From positions 1,550,001-1,614,000 of the forward strand of contig JAHBZE010000001.1 of the NCBI GenBank assembly GCA_019635585.1: a stretch of 64,000 nt of DNA, in the 5' to 3' direction. Both the position numbers and the translations under genes were made by a program. This DNA comes from Xanthobacteraceae bacterium. GTDB lineage: Bacteria > Pseudomonadota > Alphaproteobacteria > Rhizobiales > Xanthobacteraceae. The first letter of the stretch is position 1. Each line of letters starts with the position of its first letter. The notes below the pieces were generated by a model, which was not told where the DNA came from, did not search any database, and worked only from the letters and a program-made list of their open reading frames with translations. Positions 1 through 9,731 of this stretch are shown here, piece by piece.

Positions 1-1458
1 GTCTGGCTGCTCGACGGCGCGGGCGCGGGCAAACGCGGACTGCTCGCCGCGTTCAGCGCGGGCTGGTGGTTCGGCTTCGGCTATTTTGTCGCCGGTCTCT
101 ACTGGATCGGCATGGCGCTGTTCGTCGAGGCCGACAAATTCGCCTGGCTCCTGCCCTTCGCCGTGCTGGGCATTCCCGCAGGACTCGCATTCTTCACCGG
201 GTTCGGAGCGCTGCTCGCGCGCGTGATGTGGGCGACAGGTGCGACGCGCATTCTCGCCTTCGCAGCCGGTCTCGGCATTTCCGAATGGCTGCGCGGCACG
301 ATCCTCACCGGCTTTCCCTGGAACAGCTTCGGTTATGCGCTGACCAGCGTGCCGCAATTCGCGCAAGGGGCGTCGCTCGTCGGATTGTGGGGGCTCACAT
401 TACTCGCGCTTGCGATCTTCGCCTCGCCCGCGACGACCGCGGATGCGCGCGACCGCACGCAACACCGCTTCCTGCCCCTGATCCTGTCCGCGCTCGCACT
501 TTTTCTTCTCGGCGCTTACGGCTGGCACCGGCTCGCGAACAACACGGTCGCGAACGTCGAAGGCGTGAAGCTGCGGCTGATGCAGCCGAACATTTCGCAG
601 AACCTGAAATGGCAGCCGGAGCAGCGCCCCGCGGTCATGCGGCGCTATCTTTCGCTGTCCGATCAGGCGACCTCGCCGGAGCGGCAGGGCGTCAAAGACA
701 TCACGCATCTGATATGGCCGGAATCGGCGTTTCCGTTTTTTCTGGACCGCGAACCGCAGGCGCTTGCGCAAATCGCGGAGCTTTTGCCGAACGGCGTCAC
801 GCTGATCACCGGCGCGATCCGGCTCGACGCGCCGCTGCCGGGATCGCAGACGCCGCGCGTGTTCAATTCGATCCGCGTCTTGCGCGATGACGGCGCGATC
901 GTCGCAACTTACGATAAACTCTATCTCGTGCCGTTCGGTGAATTCCTGCCGTTTCAGTCGCTGCTGGAAAGCATCGGGCTACAACAGCTGACGCGGGTGC
1001 GCGGCGGCTTCACGGCGGGCGCGCGCAGACGTGCGCTCAACATTCCCGGCCTGCCTCCGGCAGCACCTCTCATTTGTTATGAGGCGATCTATCCGGGCTA
1101 TGTGCTGCCGGAAGGACCGCGGCCGCGCTGGATTCTCAATCTCACGAACGACGCATGGTTCGGAATCACGCCCGGACCGTACCAGCATTTCGCGCAAGCG
1201 CGGCTGCGCGCGATCGAGGAAGGACTGCCTTTGGTGCGGGTCGCCAATAACGGCATATCAGCTATAGTCGATCCGTTAGGCCGCATCGTTCGTTCGCTGC
1301 CGCTTGGCGGCGACGGTTTGATCGACGGAGCGCTTCCTGAGCCGCTCGACGAAACCGTGTATTCACGCCATCGGAACGGCCCTGCCTTGCTATTGGCAGC
1401 CGCCTTCGCTATCGCCGCCTTCGCCGCGCGACGGCGCAAAGCGAAGCGTCATTCATAA
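1..1458 (+). CDS. lnt: Apolipoprotein N-acyltransferase Lnt (5' end outside window)
   Basis: Inner-membrane enzyme that N-acylates the N-terminal diacylglyceryl-cysteine of lipoproteins, the last step of lipoprotein maturation. The frame is open from base 1, so the start and the first membrane segments lie upstream. Visible are hydrophobic segments over the first ~150 residues, then a nitrilase-like periplasmic domain with the catalytic triad: Glu in WPESAF (codon 721-723), Lys in YDKLYLVPFGEF (916-918) and Cys in LICYEAIYPG (1075-1077). A last hydrophobic helix (ALLLAAAFAIAAFAA) ends in a basic tail. The XRE regulator and metK follow on the same strand, as I recall for rhizobia. Family assignment is certain; only the 5' truncation limits it. 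Confidence 0.96.
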   Translation, partial: VWLLDGAGAGKRGLLAAFSAGWWFGFGYFVAGLYWIGMALFVEADKFAWLLPFAVLGIPAGLAFFTGFGALLARVMWATGATRILAFAAGLGISEWLRGTILTGFPWNSFGYALTSVPQFAQGASLVGLWGLTLLALAIFASPATTADARDRTQHRFLPLILSALALFLLGAYGWHRLANNTVANVEGVKLRLMQPNISQNLKWQPEQRPAVMRRYLSLSDQATSPERQGVKDITHLIWPESAFPFFLDREPQALAQIAELLPNGVTLITGAIRLDAPLPGSQTPRVFNSIRVLRDDGAIVATYDKLYLVPFGEFLPFQSLLESIGLQQLTRVRGGFTAGARRRALNIPGLPPAAPLICYEAIYPGYVLPEGPRPRWILNLTNDAWFGITPGPYQHFAQARLRAIEEGLPLVRVANNGISAIVDPLGRIVRSLPLGGDGLIDGALPEPLDETVYSRHRNGPALLLAAAFAIAAFAARRRKAKRHS

Positions 1459-1578
1459 ATTTCTTAGAACGCTTCCGGCATAAGCCGCCCGATCCTCGGA
1501 TCGACTTTCGCTTCCTTCGCTACGGCACAGGTAGTAGCGTCCCGCACGACGAGCGCCCGCCAACACAACGGAAGCCGG

Positions 1579-1992
1579 ATGACGAAGAAGGAGCCGAACC
1601 CGATCGACCGCCATGTCGGCAGCCGCGTCCGCATGCGCCGGATGATGATTTCGATGAGTCAGGAAAAGCTCGGCGAACGTCTCGGCATCACGTTTCAGCA
1701 GGTCCAGAAATACGAGAAGGGCACGAACCGGATCGGCGCGAGCCGCCTTCATCAGATTGCGAAGATTCTCGGTGTGCCGGTTGCGTTCTTCTACGAAGAC
1801 ATGCCCGGCGGCGAGGCCGCGGCTGGCTTCGGCGAGGCGGGCAACCCACTTTATATTTCCGAGTTCATGGCGAGCCCCGAAGGGCTTTCGCTCGCCAAGG
1901 CTTTCATGAAAGTGACGGACCCAAAGCTGCGCCGCCGGATCGTAGATCTGGTGGAAGCCATGGTGGCGGCGGGTGAAAGCGCCAAGAACTAG
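1579..1992 (+). CDS. XRE-family helix-turn-helix regulator, PhrR/PraR-like
   Basis: A 137-residue DNA-binding protein. Residues ~13-70 form a Cro/C1-type helix-turn-helix (MSQEKLGERLGITFQQVQKYEKG), followed by a C-terminal part ending in a helix (LRRRIVDLVEAMV). Its size and its position between lnt and metK match PhrR of Sinorhizobium and PraR, known in rhizobia for pH response, quorum sensing and surface attachment. The start ATG has a GGAAG purine stretch upstream. The 120-bp gap after lnt could hold its own promoter, but I see no clear -35/-10 pair. The family is firm; the PhrR/PraR name rests on context and recollection of homologues. Confidence 0.88.
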   Translation: MTKKEPNPIDRHVGSRVRMRRMMISMSQEKLGERLGITFQQVQKYEKGTNRIGASRLHQIAKILGVPVAFFYEDMPGGEAAAGFGEAGNPLYISEFMASPEGLSLAKAFMKVTDPKLRRRIVDLVEAMVAAGESAKN

Positions 1993-2080
1993 CGTTTCTG
2001 CCGACACTTCCGCGCGGGCTTTCGCCCAATCAGCCCACATCTTGACCATGCTTTGCATCGCTGCGAGAACCCTTGCCGCG

Positions 2081-2102
2081 AAATACAGCCGTGTCTGTAT
2101 TT
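2081..2102 (+). promoter_or_regulatory. Inverted repeat in the metK leader
   Basis: AAATACAG and CTGTATTT form a perfect 8-bp stem with a 6-nt loop, about 37 nt upstream of the metK GTG. A TTGACC hexamer at 2042-2047 resembles an alphaproteobacterial -35, but the -10 expected 17 nt later is poor (GAGAAC). It could be an operator, an attenuator stem or only leader structure. I could not match the leader to a SAM riboswitch consensus. Confidence 0.35.
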
Positions 2103-2138
2103 TCAAGAGATTTCACGCCGCCGCGCAGGAGTTTATCG

Positions 2139-3359
2139 GTGTCCCTCAAGAACTACATCTTCACGAGTGAGTCGGTTTCCGAAGGCCATCCCGACAAAGT
2201 TTGCGATCGTATCTCCGACGAAATCGTCGATCAGTTTTTCAAAGCCGATCCGATGGCGAAGGTTGCGTGCGAAACGCTCGTCACCACGAACCTTATCATG
2301 CTCGCCGGCGAAGTCCGCATGTCGAAGAAGGCAGCCGGCCCGAACCAGATCATGAGCAAGACCGGCAAGGTCAACAAAGCGCTCGCCGAGAAGCTCGCGC
2401 GCATGGCCGTGAAAGACATCGGCTACGCGCAGAAGGGCTTCCACTGGAAGAACGCGAAGGTGCAGGTTCACCTGCACGGCCAGTCCGCCGACATCGCGCA
2501 GGGCGTCGAAGCCGCCGGCAACAAGGACGAAGGTGCCGGCGACCAAGGCATCATGTTCGGCTACGCCACCAACGAAACGCCGGAACTGATGCCGGCGCCG
2601 CTGCAGTATTCGCACAACGTGCTGAAGCTGATGGCCGAGGCCCGCCACTCGGGCAAGCAGAAGCTGTTCGAGCCGGACGCGAAGAGCCAGTTCACGCTGC
2701 AATACGAAAACGGCAAGCCGGTGAAGTGCACCGCGGTCGTGGTCTCGACGCAGCATAAGGAAAAAGACGGCAAGAAGACGCTGGAATCCGGCGACATCAA
2801 GCAGCTCGTGCTGCCTTATATCAAGAAGGTCCTGCCCGAAGGATGGATGCCGCCGCTCGATCAGGTTTACGTCAACCCGACCGGCCGCTTCGTCATCGGA
2901 GGCCCGGACGGCGACACCGGCCTCACCGGACGCAAGATCATCGTCGACACCTACGGCGGCGCGGCCCCGCATGGCGGCGGCGCGTTCTCCGGTAAAGACC
3001 CGTCGAAGGTCGACCGCTCGGCGGCTTATGCCGCGCGCTATCTCGCGAAGAACGTCGTTGCGGCCGGCCTCGCCGACCGCTGCACGATCCAGCTTTCCTA
3101 CGCGATCGGCGTTGCGCATCCGCTTTCGGTCTATGTGAACACCGACGGTACCGGCAAAGCCGACGAGCAGAAGATCGCGAAGATCTTGCAGGAGCTCATG
3201 AGCCTGACGCCGCGCGGCATCCGCACGCACCTGAAGCTGAACAAGCCGATCTATGCGCGCACCGCAGCTTACGGCCACTTCGGCCGTCAGCCCGACAAGG
3301 ACGGTGGCTTCTCGTGGGAGAAGACCGATCTCGCGGAACAGCTCCGCAAAGCGTTCTGA
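2139..3359 (+). CDS. metK: S-adenosylmethionine synthetase
   Basis: Makes S-adenosylmethionine from methionine and ATP in the cytoplasm. The 406-residue product has the family signatures: [24 protein letters not shown] at the N-terminus, [21 protein letters not shown] (ATP motif) and [16 protein letters not shown] (P-loop-like). I chose the GTG at 2139 because AGGAG (2127-2131) sits 7 nt upstream and homology begins there ([11 protein letters not shown]); an in-frame ATG at 2073 would only add a non-conserved extension. A strong intrinsic terminator follows the stop by 13 nt, so metK can end as its own transcript. Confidence 0.97.
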   Translation: MSLKNYIFTSESVSEGHPDKVCDRISDEIVDQFFKADPMAKVACETLVTTNLIMLAGEVRMSKKAAGPNQIMSKTGKVNKALAEKLARMAVKDIGYAQKGFHWKNAKVQVHLHGQSADIAQGVEAAGNKDEGAGDQGIMFGYATNETPELMPAPLQYSHNVLKLMAEARHSGKQKLFEPDAKSQFTLQYENGKPVKCTAVVVSTQHKEKDGKKTLESGDIKQLVLPYIKKVLPEGWMPPLDQVYVNPTGRFVIGGPDGDTGLTGRKIIVDTYGGAAPHGGGAFSGKDPSKVDRSAAYAARYLAKNVVAAGLADRCTIQLSYAIGVAHPLSVYVNTDGTGKADEQKIAKILQELMSLTPRGIRTHLKLNKPIYARTAAYGHFGRQPDKDGGFSWEKTDLAEQLRKAF

Positions 3360-4060
3360 TCGACAAAGAGACAAGCGCCGCGCATCAGCGCGGCGCTTTT
3401 TTCGGCCGCCGCAAAGGCCATCCGCTGCGCAAGCAGCAGGCCGAACTTTACGAACAACTCCTCCCGAAACTTTCGCTCGATCTCGGCGAACGAGCACCGC
3501 GCGAACTCGCGGCGCTGTTTCCTTTTCAGCCCGAGAAGTTGCAACTCGAAATCGGCTTCGGCGGCGGCGAACATCTGCTGCATGAAGCGCGCGCAAATCC
3601 GAATACCGGCTTCATCGGCTGCGAGCCCTTCATCAACGGCATGGCGAAAATGCTCGCCGTCATCTCGAACGAAAAAATCCAGAACATCCGTCTGCATGCG
3701 AGCGACGCACTCTATTTGCTCGAATGGTTACCGGCTGCTTCCCTCGACCGGATCGACATCCTCTATGCCGACCCATGGCCGAAGAAGCGGCACTGGAAGC
3801 GGCGCTTCATCTCGGATGAAAACGTCGCGCGCTTTGCGCGGGTCCTGAAACCTGGCGGGATCTTACGTTTCGCCAGCGACATCGACACTTATGTGGAATG
3901 GACGCTGGTGCGGCTCTTGCGAAACCCGCACTTCCATTGGCTCGCCGAAAAGGCCGACGACTGGCGGCTGGCCTGGGCCGGATGGCCGGGCACCCGGTAC
4001 GAGCAAAAGGCGCTCCGGGAAGGCCGAAAGCCGGCTTATCTCGAGTTCCGGCGGCTCTAA
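3314..4060 (+). CDS. trmB: tRNA (guanine-N7)-methyltransferase TrmB
   Basis: Methylates G46 in the variable loop of tRNA using SAM. The SAM-binding [12 protein letters not shown] motif, the FIGCEPF turn and the signature [13 protein letters not shown] identify the family. The start is a problem: the conserved N-terminus ([10 protein letters not shown]) begins near 3390, and no ATG, GTG or TTG occurs in frame between the metK stop and that point. The only in-frame start seen is GTG 3314, 46 nt inside metK in another frame, with GGTGG 6 nt upstream. The metK terminator (3373-3402) therefore lies inside trmB coding sequence. The function is secure; the start is uncertain. Confidence 0.9.
   Translation: MGEDRSRGTAPQSVLIDKETSAAHQRGAFFGRRKGHPLRKQQAELYEQLLPKLSLDLGERAPRELAALFPFQPEKLQLEIGFGGGEHLLHEARANPNTGFIGCEPFINGMAKMLAVISNEKIQNIRLHASDALYLLEWLPAASLDRIDILYADPWPKKRHWKRRFISDENVARFARVLKPGGILRFASDIDTYVEWTLVRLLRNPHFHWLAEKADDWRLAWAGWPGTRYEQKALREGRKPAYLEFRRL
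3373..3402 (+). terminator. Intrinsic terminator of metK, inside the trmB reading frame
   Basis: AAGCGCCGCGC, loop ATCA, GCGCGGCGCTT, continuing into a run of six T: an 11-bp perfect stem with a T tail, 13 nt after the metK stop. The distal arm and T-run also encode the conserved RGAFF of TrmB, so the same bases serve as terminator and coding sequence. Confidence 0.88.
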
Positions 4061-4067
4061 TCTAGGG

Positions 4068-4095
4068 TTGCGATTCCGGGGATCGGCGCTATATT
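4068..4095 (+). promoter_or_regulatory. Promoter of the rimP-nusA-infB operon
   Basis: TTGCGA (4068-4073), a 16-bp spacer and TATATT (4090-4095), just after the trmB stop. It predicts a transcript starting near 4102 and a leader of about 100 nt before rimP that contains the hairpin at 4143-4174. Confidence 0.6.
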
Positions 4096-4142
4096 CCCGG
4101 CCAATCAACAACATCTCAGAACGATCTACGGATCGATGATGA

Positions 4143-4174
4143 GAGTGGGGACCGGACCGGGCCCCGCTCTTTTT
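4143..4174 (+). terminator. Premature terminator in the rimP leader (attenuator candidate)
   Basis: GAGTGGGG pairs with CCCCGCTC (one T-G wobble), with further CC/GG pairing inward, followed by TTTTT. It lies between the likely promoter and the rimP start, so it would stop operon transcripts early. A rimP-leader attenuator family has been described for Alphaproteobacteria; position and shape fit, but I could not compare it with the covariance model. Confidence 0.68.
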
Positions 4175-4205
4175 CCCGTTTCTTCGCCGGTCAACTGAAA
4201 CGCGA

Positions 4206-4838
4206 ATGCAGCCAGACGCCGACCAGAACGAGCCGCGCCTTGTCGTCGAACAGGGCCTTGCCGCGCGTATTGCCGCGGCGATCGAGCCTGCGCTCGGCAC
4301 GCTCGGCTTCCGGCTGGTACGCGTGAAGGTCACGGGCCGCGACGGCGGCACGCTGCAGGTCATGGCGGAGCGCCCCGATGGCACCTTTACCATCGACGAT
4401 TGCGAAGCGGTGAGCCGCGCGCTTTCGCCGATCCTCGATGTGGAAGATCCGATCCAGGCGGCCTACCGGCTGGAGGTCTCCTCCCCCGGCATCGACCGGC
4501 CGCTCGTACGCCGCTCCGATATCGAGCGCGCCATCGGCCACGAAGCCAAGATCGAAATGAATTTGATGATCGACGGCCGCAAGCGCTTTCGCGGCATCCT
4601 CGAAAGCATCGAAAACGACGCGGTGAACGTGAAAAGCACAGAGGGCAAATCCGACGCGCTCCTGCCGATGAGCGAAATCGCGGACGCGAAGCTGATGCTG
4701 ACCGACGCATTGATCGAAGAAGCGCTTCGCCGCGACAAGCGGGCGAGCGAAGCGCAAGAAATCTCGCAAGAAACCGCGGGCGAAGCGCCCGCTCCGAAAA
4801 ACCAGAAGCACCCGGCGAAGCGCCGGGCGTCACGCTAA
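4206..4838 (+). CDS. rimP: Ribosome maturation factor RimP
   Basis: Cytoplasmic factor that helps assemble the 30S subunit. The 210-residue protein has the two RimP domains: an N-terminal part with GFRLVRVKV and [20 protein letters not shown] leading into [14 protein letters not shown], and a C-terminal Sm-like barrel ([14 protein letters not shown]). A low-complexity Ala/Glu/Lys tail extends past the core. It is the first gene of the rimP-nusA-ylxR-infB operon, behind a leader with an intrinsic terminator. No good Shine-Dalgarno is visible before ATG 4206. nusA follows after 15 nt. Confidence 0.95.
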   Translation: MQPDADQNEPRLVVEQGLAARIAAAIEPALGTLGFRLVRVKVTGRDGGTLQVMAERPDGTFTIDDCEAVSRALSPILDVEDPIQAAYRLEVSSPGIDRPLVRRSDIERAIGHEAKIEMNLMIDGRKRFRGILESIENDAVNVKSTEGKSDALLPMSEIADAKLMLTDALIEEALRRDKRASEAQEISQETAGEAPAPKNQKHPAKRRASR

Positions 4839-4853
4839 CCGGAGAGCGCCACC

Positions 4854-6458
4854 ATGGCCGTCGCCGCAAATAAACTCGAACTTCTCCAGATCGCCGATGC
4901 AGTCGCGCGCGAAAAATCCATCGACCGCAGCATCGTGATTGCCGCGATGGAAGACGCGATCGCGAAAGCCGCGCGATCGCGCTACGGCGCGGAAACCGAC
5001 GTGCATGCCGAAATCAACGCGAAGACCGGCGAGCTTCGTCTTTCGCGCCACATGATGGTGGTCGAGAACGTAGAAAACTCCGCGATCGAAATGACGCTGG
5101 AAGACGCGCGCCGCCACAACCCGGCAGCCCAGGTCGGCGACACCATTGCCGACACGCTGCCGCCGCTCGAATATGGCCGCATCGCCGCGCAGTCCGCGAA
5201 GCAGGTAATCGTGCAGAAGGTGCGCGAGGCCGAACGCGACCGCCAGTATGCGGAATACAAGGACCGCATCGGGGAGATCGTGAACGGCGTCGTGAAACGC
5301 GTCGAATACGGCAATGCCGTGCTCGATCTCGGCAAGGGCGAAGCGGTGATCCGCCGCGACGAACTCCTGCCGCGCGAAACTTTCCGCAACGGCGACCGCG
5401 TGCGCGCCTATATCTACGACGTGCGCCGTGAGCCGCGCGGACCGCAGATTTTCCTCTCCCGCACGCATCCGCAGTTCATGGCGAAGCTGTTCACGCAGGA
5501 AGTGCCGGAAATCTATGACGGCATCATCGAGATCAAAGCGGTTGCCCGCGATCCGGGCTCACGCGCGAAGATCGCGGTCGTCTCGCGGGATTCCTCGGTC
5601 GATCCGGTCGGCGCCTGCGTCGGCATGCGCGGCTCGCGCGTGCAGGCTGTGGTGAACGAGCTTGCCGGCGAAAAGATCGACATCATTCCGTGGTCGCCGG
5701 ATGTTGCGACCTTCGTCGTGAACGCGCTAGCGCCGGCGGAAGTCGTGAAGGTCGTGCTCGACGAAGTGCGCGAGCGTATCGAAGTCGTGGTGCCGGACGC
5801 GCAGCTTTCGCTCGCGATCGGCCGCCGCGGCCAGAACGTGCGGCTCGCCTCCCAGCTCACCGGCTGGGACATCGACATCCTCACCGAAGCCGAGGAGAGC
5901 GAGCGCCGCCAGAAGGAATTCGCGGAACGCTCGAACATGTTCATGGAAAGCCTCGACGTCGACGAGACGGTCGCGCAGCTCCTGTCCTCGGAAGGCTTCA
6001 CCTCGGTCGAGGATCTGGCTTTCGTGCCGGCGGACGAACTCGCGAGCATCGAAGGCTTCGACGAGGATACCGCGGCCGAACTCCAGAGCCGCGCCAAGGA
6101 ATATCTCGACCGCATCGAGCAGGAGCTCGACGACAAGCGCAAGGCGCTCGGCGTCAAAGATGAGTTGGCCGAAGTCCCCGGCGTCACCACCAAGATGATG
6201 GTCGCGCTCGGCGAAAACGAGGTGAAGACGGTCGAAGATCTTGCGGGTTGCGCGACCGATGACCTGATCGGCTGGACCGAGCGCAAGGACGGCGAAGCAC
6301 AGCGTCACGCGGGCTACCTCGACGGCTTCGATCTCGACCGCGATGCGGCCGAAGCGCTCATCATGCAGGCGCGCGTGAAAGCGGGCTGGATCGACGAAAC
6401 CGCGCTTGCTGCCCCGGCCGAAGAAGAGGCCGAGGCAGAAGCCGAAGCACAGAACTAA
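4854..6458 (+). CDS. nusA: Transcription termination/antitermination factor NusA
   Basis: RNA-polymerase-associated factor controlling pausing, termination and rRNA antitermination. The 534-residue product shows the NusA N-terminal domain (residues ~1-130), an S1 domain (~135-200, GEIVNGVVKRVEYGNAVLDLG), KH domains (GACVGMRGSRVQAVVNELAGEKIDI; LAIGRRGQNVRLASQLTGWDIDI) and C-terminal helix-hairpin-helix/acidic repeats (LLSSEGFTSVEDLA; GVTTKMMVALGENEVKTVEDLA) ending in a Glu/Ala-rich tail. GGAGAG precedes the ATG. The C-terminal repeats are typical of alphaproteobacterial NusA. A conserved operon member between rimP and ylxR. Confidence 0.97.
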   Translation: MAVAANKLELLQIADAVAREKSIDRSIVIAAMEDAIAKAARSRYGAETDVHAEINAKTGELRLSRHMMVVENVENSAIEMTLEDARRHNPAAQVGDTIADTLPPLEYGRIAAQSAKQVIVQKVREAERDRQYAEYKDRIGEIVNGVVKRVEYGNAVLDLGKGEAVIRRDELLPRETFRNGDRVRAYIYDVRREPRGPQIFLSRTHPQFMAKLFTQEVPEIYDGIIEIKAVARDPGSRAKIAVVSRDSSVDPVGACVGMRGSRVQAVVNELAGEKIDIIPWSPDVATFVVNALAPAEVVKVVLDEVRERIEVVVPDAQLSLAIGRRGQNVRLASQLTGWDIDILTEAEESERRQKEFAERSNMFMESLDVDETVAQLLSSEGFTSVEDLAFVPADELASIEGFDEDTAAELQSRAKEYLDRIEQELDDKRKALGVKDELAEVPGVTTKMMVALGENEVKTVEDLAGCATDDLIGWTERKDGEAQRHAGYLDGFDLDRDAAEALIMQARVKAGWIDETALAAPAEEEAEAEAEAQN

Positions 6459-6467
6459 GGAGCATGA

Positions 6468-7166
6468 ATGCTCGCGGACATGGACAAGACCGAAACCGAC
6501 GAGGGGCTCGCCGCGGCGCGGCGGGCTCCCGCGCGGACCTGTCTTGCCACCCGCGAGAATGTTCCGATCGCGCGGATGATCCGCTTCGTGGTCGCGCCGG
6601 ACGGCGCGGTGGTGCCGGATCTTTCGCGTAACCTTCCGGGGCGCGGGGCCTGGGTTACGGCGTCGCGCGGCGCGATCGGACAGGCGGTCAAGCAGAAGGC
6701 ATTCGCCCGCGCGTTCCGCGGCAAGGCGAAAGACGACGCAAATCTCGCCGAACTCGTGGACCGGCTGATCGAGCGCTCGGCGCTGGAAGCGCTTTCGCTT
6801 GCGAACAAAGCCGGGCTGATCGTCACTGGGAACGCGAAAGTCGAAAGCGCAATCCTTTCCGGAAAGGCGATCGCGATTTTCCATTCCAGCGACGGATCGG
6901 CCGACGGGAAGCGGAAACTGGACGGGCTTTTGCGGCGAATCGAGGCCGAAGGGGGTGGGAAAGCCCCCTCTTTGACCCTATTTACCGGAAGCCAAATGGA
7001 TTTGGCCCTCGGACGGCCAAATGTGGTACATGCTGCCCTGCTCGCGAGCCCGGCGAGCGGCGGTTTTCTCGAACGCAGCCTGAGACTGAAGCGCTGGCGT
7101 GACGGCGACATCGCCATTGGCGAAGGCGAGCCGGGCCTGGGCGAACAAGAATTGGAAGACGAATGA
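6468..7166 (+). CDS. ylxR: YlxR-family RNA-binding protein with C-terminal L7Ae-like domain
   Basis: A 232-residue probable RNA-binding protein. Residues ~20-95 are the YlxR (DUF448) domain with the signature RTCLATRE and LPGRGAW; residues ~100-180 look like an L7Ae/YlxQ fold ([19 protein letters not shown]). In Firmicutes ylxR and ylxQ are separate genes between nusA and infB; here they form one protein, as is common in Alphaproteobacteria. AAGGAG (6457-6462) supports ATG 6468 over ATG 6480. The 3' end overlaps infB by 4 nt (ATGA), implying coupled translation. The molecular role is not settled. Confidence 0.9.
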   Translation: MLADMDKTETDEGLAAARRAPARTCLATRENVPIARMIRFVVAPDGAVVPDLSRNLPGRGAWVTASRGAIGQAVKQKAFARAFRGKAKDDANLAELVDRLIERSALEALSLANKAGLIVTGNAKVESAILSGKAIAIFHSSDGSADGKRKLDGLLRRIEAEGGGKAPSLTLFTGSQMDLALGRPNVVHAALLASPASGGFLERSLRLKRWRDGDIAIGEGEPGLGEQELEDE

Positions 7167-9718
7167 GCGATACCAAGGACTCTGGCGACAAAACGCGTGC
7201 ATCCGGAAAGACGCTTTCTCTGAAGCGCTCCGAACCCGGAGTCGTGCGCCAGAGCTTCAGCCACGGGCGCTCGAAGCAGGTTGTCGTCGAAGTGAAGCGC
7301 GGTCCGCGCTCCGCGCCGAAAGCCGGCGCAGGCGCCGCGACGGGAAAAGCCGCTGCGCCGAAGGCAGCCGCGCCTGCGGCGACACCTGCGGTTCCGGAAA
7401 AGAAACCGGCTGCGCCGCTTAAGCCCGCCACCGCCCCCAAGGCGGGCGGGATGGTGTTGCGCACGCTTACCGACGAAGAGCGCGATGCGCGCGGCAAGGC
7501 GCTGATCGACGCGCGCGTGCGCGAAGAGGAAGAGCGCCGCGAAGCGGTTGAGGAAGCCAAGCGCCGCGCCGAACGCGACGCGGTCGAAAAGGCCGAGCGC
7601 GAAGCGTCGGAAGCGCGCAAGAAAGAGGAAGATTCGCGCCGTCAGCACGACGAAGAGCGCAAGAAAAAGGCCGAGCAAGAAGCGCGCAAGCGCTTCGGCG
7701 AGGATCCGACGGCGGCCCGCCCGGGTGCGCCGCGCGTCATCGTTGCCGACGAGGAAGAAGAGAGCCGCCCGCGCCGCCCCGGCGCGAAGGCTCCTGCCCC
7801 GGCGCGCCCGCAACGCATCGGCGAAGCCAAACAGCGCGGCCGCCTGACTCTCACCAACGCGCTTTCGAGCGGCGAAGAGCGCCAGCGCTCCACGGCATCG
7901 TTCCGCCGCCGCACGCAACGCATCACCGGCCACCGCGACGAGCCGAAAGAGAAGGTCGCGCGCGAAATCGTCGTGCCGGAAACGATCACGATTCAGGAGC
8001 TTGCAAGCCGCATGGCCGAGCGTTCGGTCGATGTCGTGAAGCTCCTGATGAAACAGGGCCAGATGAAACTGGTCACGGATCTCATCGATGCCGACACCGC
8101 GCAACTGATCGCCGAAGAATTGGGCCACACCGTCAAGCGCGTCGCCGCGTCCGACGTCGTCGAAGGCCTGTTCGACGCGCCCGATCCGGAAGGCTCGCTG
8201 AAACCGCGTCCGCCGGTCGTGACCATCATGGGCCATGTCGATCACGGCAAGACCTCGCTACTCGACGCGATTCGTTCGGCCAACGTGGTCGCGGGCGAAG
8301 CCGGCGGCATCACACAACATATCGGCGCCTATCAGGTGACCGCACCCTCCGGTGCGAAGATCACCTTCATCGATACGCCCGGCCACGCGGCCTTCACCGC
8401 GATGCGCGCGCGCGGCGCAAAAGTCACCGACATCGTCGTGCTGGTCGTTGCCGCCGACGACGGCGTGAAGCCGCAGACGGTCGAGGCGATCCAGCACGCG
8501 AAAGCGGCGAAGGTCCCGATGATCGTCGCGATCAACAAGATCGACAAACCCGACGCCAAGCCCGAGCGCGTCCGCACCGAACTTCTCCAGCACGAAGTGC
8601 AGGTCGAAACCATGGGCGGCGACGTGCTCGAGGTCGAAGTCTCGGCCACGAAGAAAATGAATCTCGACAAGCTGCTCGAGCAGATCGGGTTGCAGGCCGA
8701 GATTCTCGAACTGAAAGCCAATCCGGACCGCCCGGCTGAGGGCACCGTGATCGAAGCGAAGCTCGACAAGGGCCGCGGCACGGTCGCGACTGTGCTCGTG
8801 CAGCGCGGCACGCTCAACGTCGGCGACATTGTGCTTGCCGGTGCGGAATGGGGCCGCGTGCGTGCGCTCGTCTCCGACAAGGGCGAGCAGCTTAAATCCG
8901 CAGGTCCTTCGACGCCCGTGGAAATTCTCGGCTTCAACGGCGCGCCGGAAGCGGGCGACCGGCTCGCGGCGGTCGAATCCGAAGCGCGTGCGCGCGAAAT
9001 CGCGGACTACCGCCGCAACGAACGCCGCGACAGGCAGGCGGCGAAGAGCTCCACCGTGCGCGGCTCGCTCGAGCAGATGATGAGCCAGCTCAAGGCGGCG
9101 GGCGCGGCGGAATTCCCGCTCGTGATCAAGGGCGACGCACAGGGCTCCGTCGAAGCGATTTCTGGCGCGCTCGAAAAGCTCGGCACCGACGAAGTGAAAG
9201 CGCGCGTGCTACTCACCGGCGTCGGCGGCATCACCGAATCCGACGTGACGCTCGCAGCCTCGTCAAACGCCGCGATCATCGGCTTCAACGTCCGCGCGCA
9301 TAAAGAAGCGGCGGCGGCAGCCGAAAAGGCCGGCGTCGAAATTCGCTACTACAACATCATCTACGATCTCGTGGACGACGTGAAAGCCGCGATGTCTGGC
9401 CTGCTCGCGCCGGAATTGCGCGAGACCATGCTCGGCAACGCCGAAATCCTCGAGGTCTTCAACGTCTCGAAGGTCGGCAAGATCGCAGGCTGCCGCGTCA
9501 CCGACGGCCGCGTCGAACGCGGCGCGAACGTGCGGCTCATCCGCGACAAGGTCGTGATCCACGAAGGCAAGCTCTCGACGCTCAAGCGTTTCAAGGACGA
9601 CGCTAACTCGGTGGTCGCCGGCCAGGAATGCGGCATGTCGTTCGAGAACTATCAGGACATGCGCAAGGGCGACGTGATCGAGTGCTATCGCGTCGAATCG
9701 ATCGCCCGCGCGCTTTAA
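7163..9718 (+). CDS. infB: Translation initiation factor IF-2
   Basis: GTPase that places initiator fMet-tRNA on the 30S subunit. 851 residues: a long charged Ala/Lys/Glu/Arg N-terminal region (1-~260) including coiled-coil-like [18 protein letters not shown], an IF2-N domain near residue 280 ([21 protein letters not shown]), a G domain with GHVDHGKT at 357-364, DTPGH and NKID, then the barrel and C-terminal fMet-tRNA-binding domains ([20 protein letters not shown]). Starts inside the ylxR stop (ATGA). A strong terminator follows 13 nt after the stop, before rbfA. Confidence 0.98.
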   Translation: MSDTKDSGDKTRASGKTLSLKRSEPGVVRQSFSHGRSKQVVVEVKRGPRSAPKAGAGAATGKAAAPKAAAPAATPAVPEKKPAAPLKPATAPKAGGMVLRTLTDEERDARGKALIDARVREEEERREAVEEAKRRAERDAVEKAEREASEARKKEEDSRRQHDEERKKKAEQEARKRFGEDPTAARPGAPRVIVADEEEESRPRRPGAKAPAPARPQRIGEAKQRGRLTLTNALSSGEERQRSTASFRRRTQRITGHRDEPKEKVAREIVVPETITIQELASRMAERSVDVVKLLMKQGQMKLVTDLIDADTAQLIAEELGHTVKRVAASDVVEGLFDAPDPEGSLKPRPPVVTIMGHVDHGKTSLLDAIRSANVVAGEAGGITQHIGAYQVTAPSGAKITFIDTPGHAAFTAMRARGAKVTDIVVLVVAADDGVKPQTVEAIQHAKAAKVPMIVAINKIDKPDAKPERVRTELLQHEVQVETMGGDVLEVEVSATKKMNLDKLLEQIGLQAEILELKANPDRPAEGTVIEAKLDKGRGTVATVLVQRGTLNVGDIVLAGAEWGRVRALVSDKGEQLKSAGPSTPVEILGFNGAPEAGDRLAAVESEARAREIADYRRNERRDRQAAKSSTVRGSLEQMMSQLKAAGAAEFPLVIKGDAQGSVEAISGALEKLGTDEVKARVLLTGVGGITESDVTLAASSNAAIIGFNVRAHKEAAAAAEKAGVEIRYYNIIYDLVDDVKAAMSGLLAPELRETMLGNAEILEVFNVSKVGKIAGCRVTDGRVERGANVRLIRDKVVIHEGKLSTLKRFKDDANSVVAGQECGMSFENYQDMRKGDVIECYRVESIARAL

Positions 9719-9731
9719 CTTCCAGCTAAGG

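Noticed and set aside
1993-2138. SAM riboswitch before metK
   Set aside because: None of the SAM-II or SAM/SAH consensus pieces could be recognised by eye; only a simple inverted repeat is present.
2133-3596. 487-codon open frame on the minus strand across metK
   Set aside because: Antisense to metK, whose + strand product is highly conserved; Arg/Val-rich composition typical of a shadow frame in GC-rich DNA.
5727-8245. Two long minus-strand frames across nusA, ylxR and infB
   Set aside because: Antisense to conserved operon genes; Arg/Phe/Leu-rich low-complexity translations and no domain.
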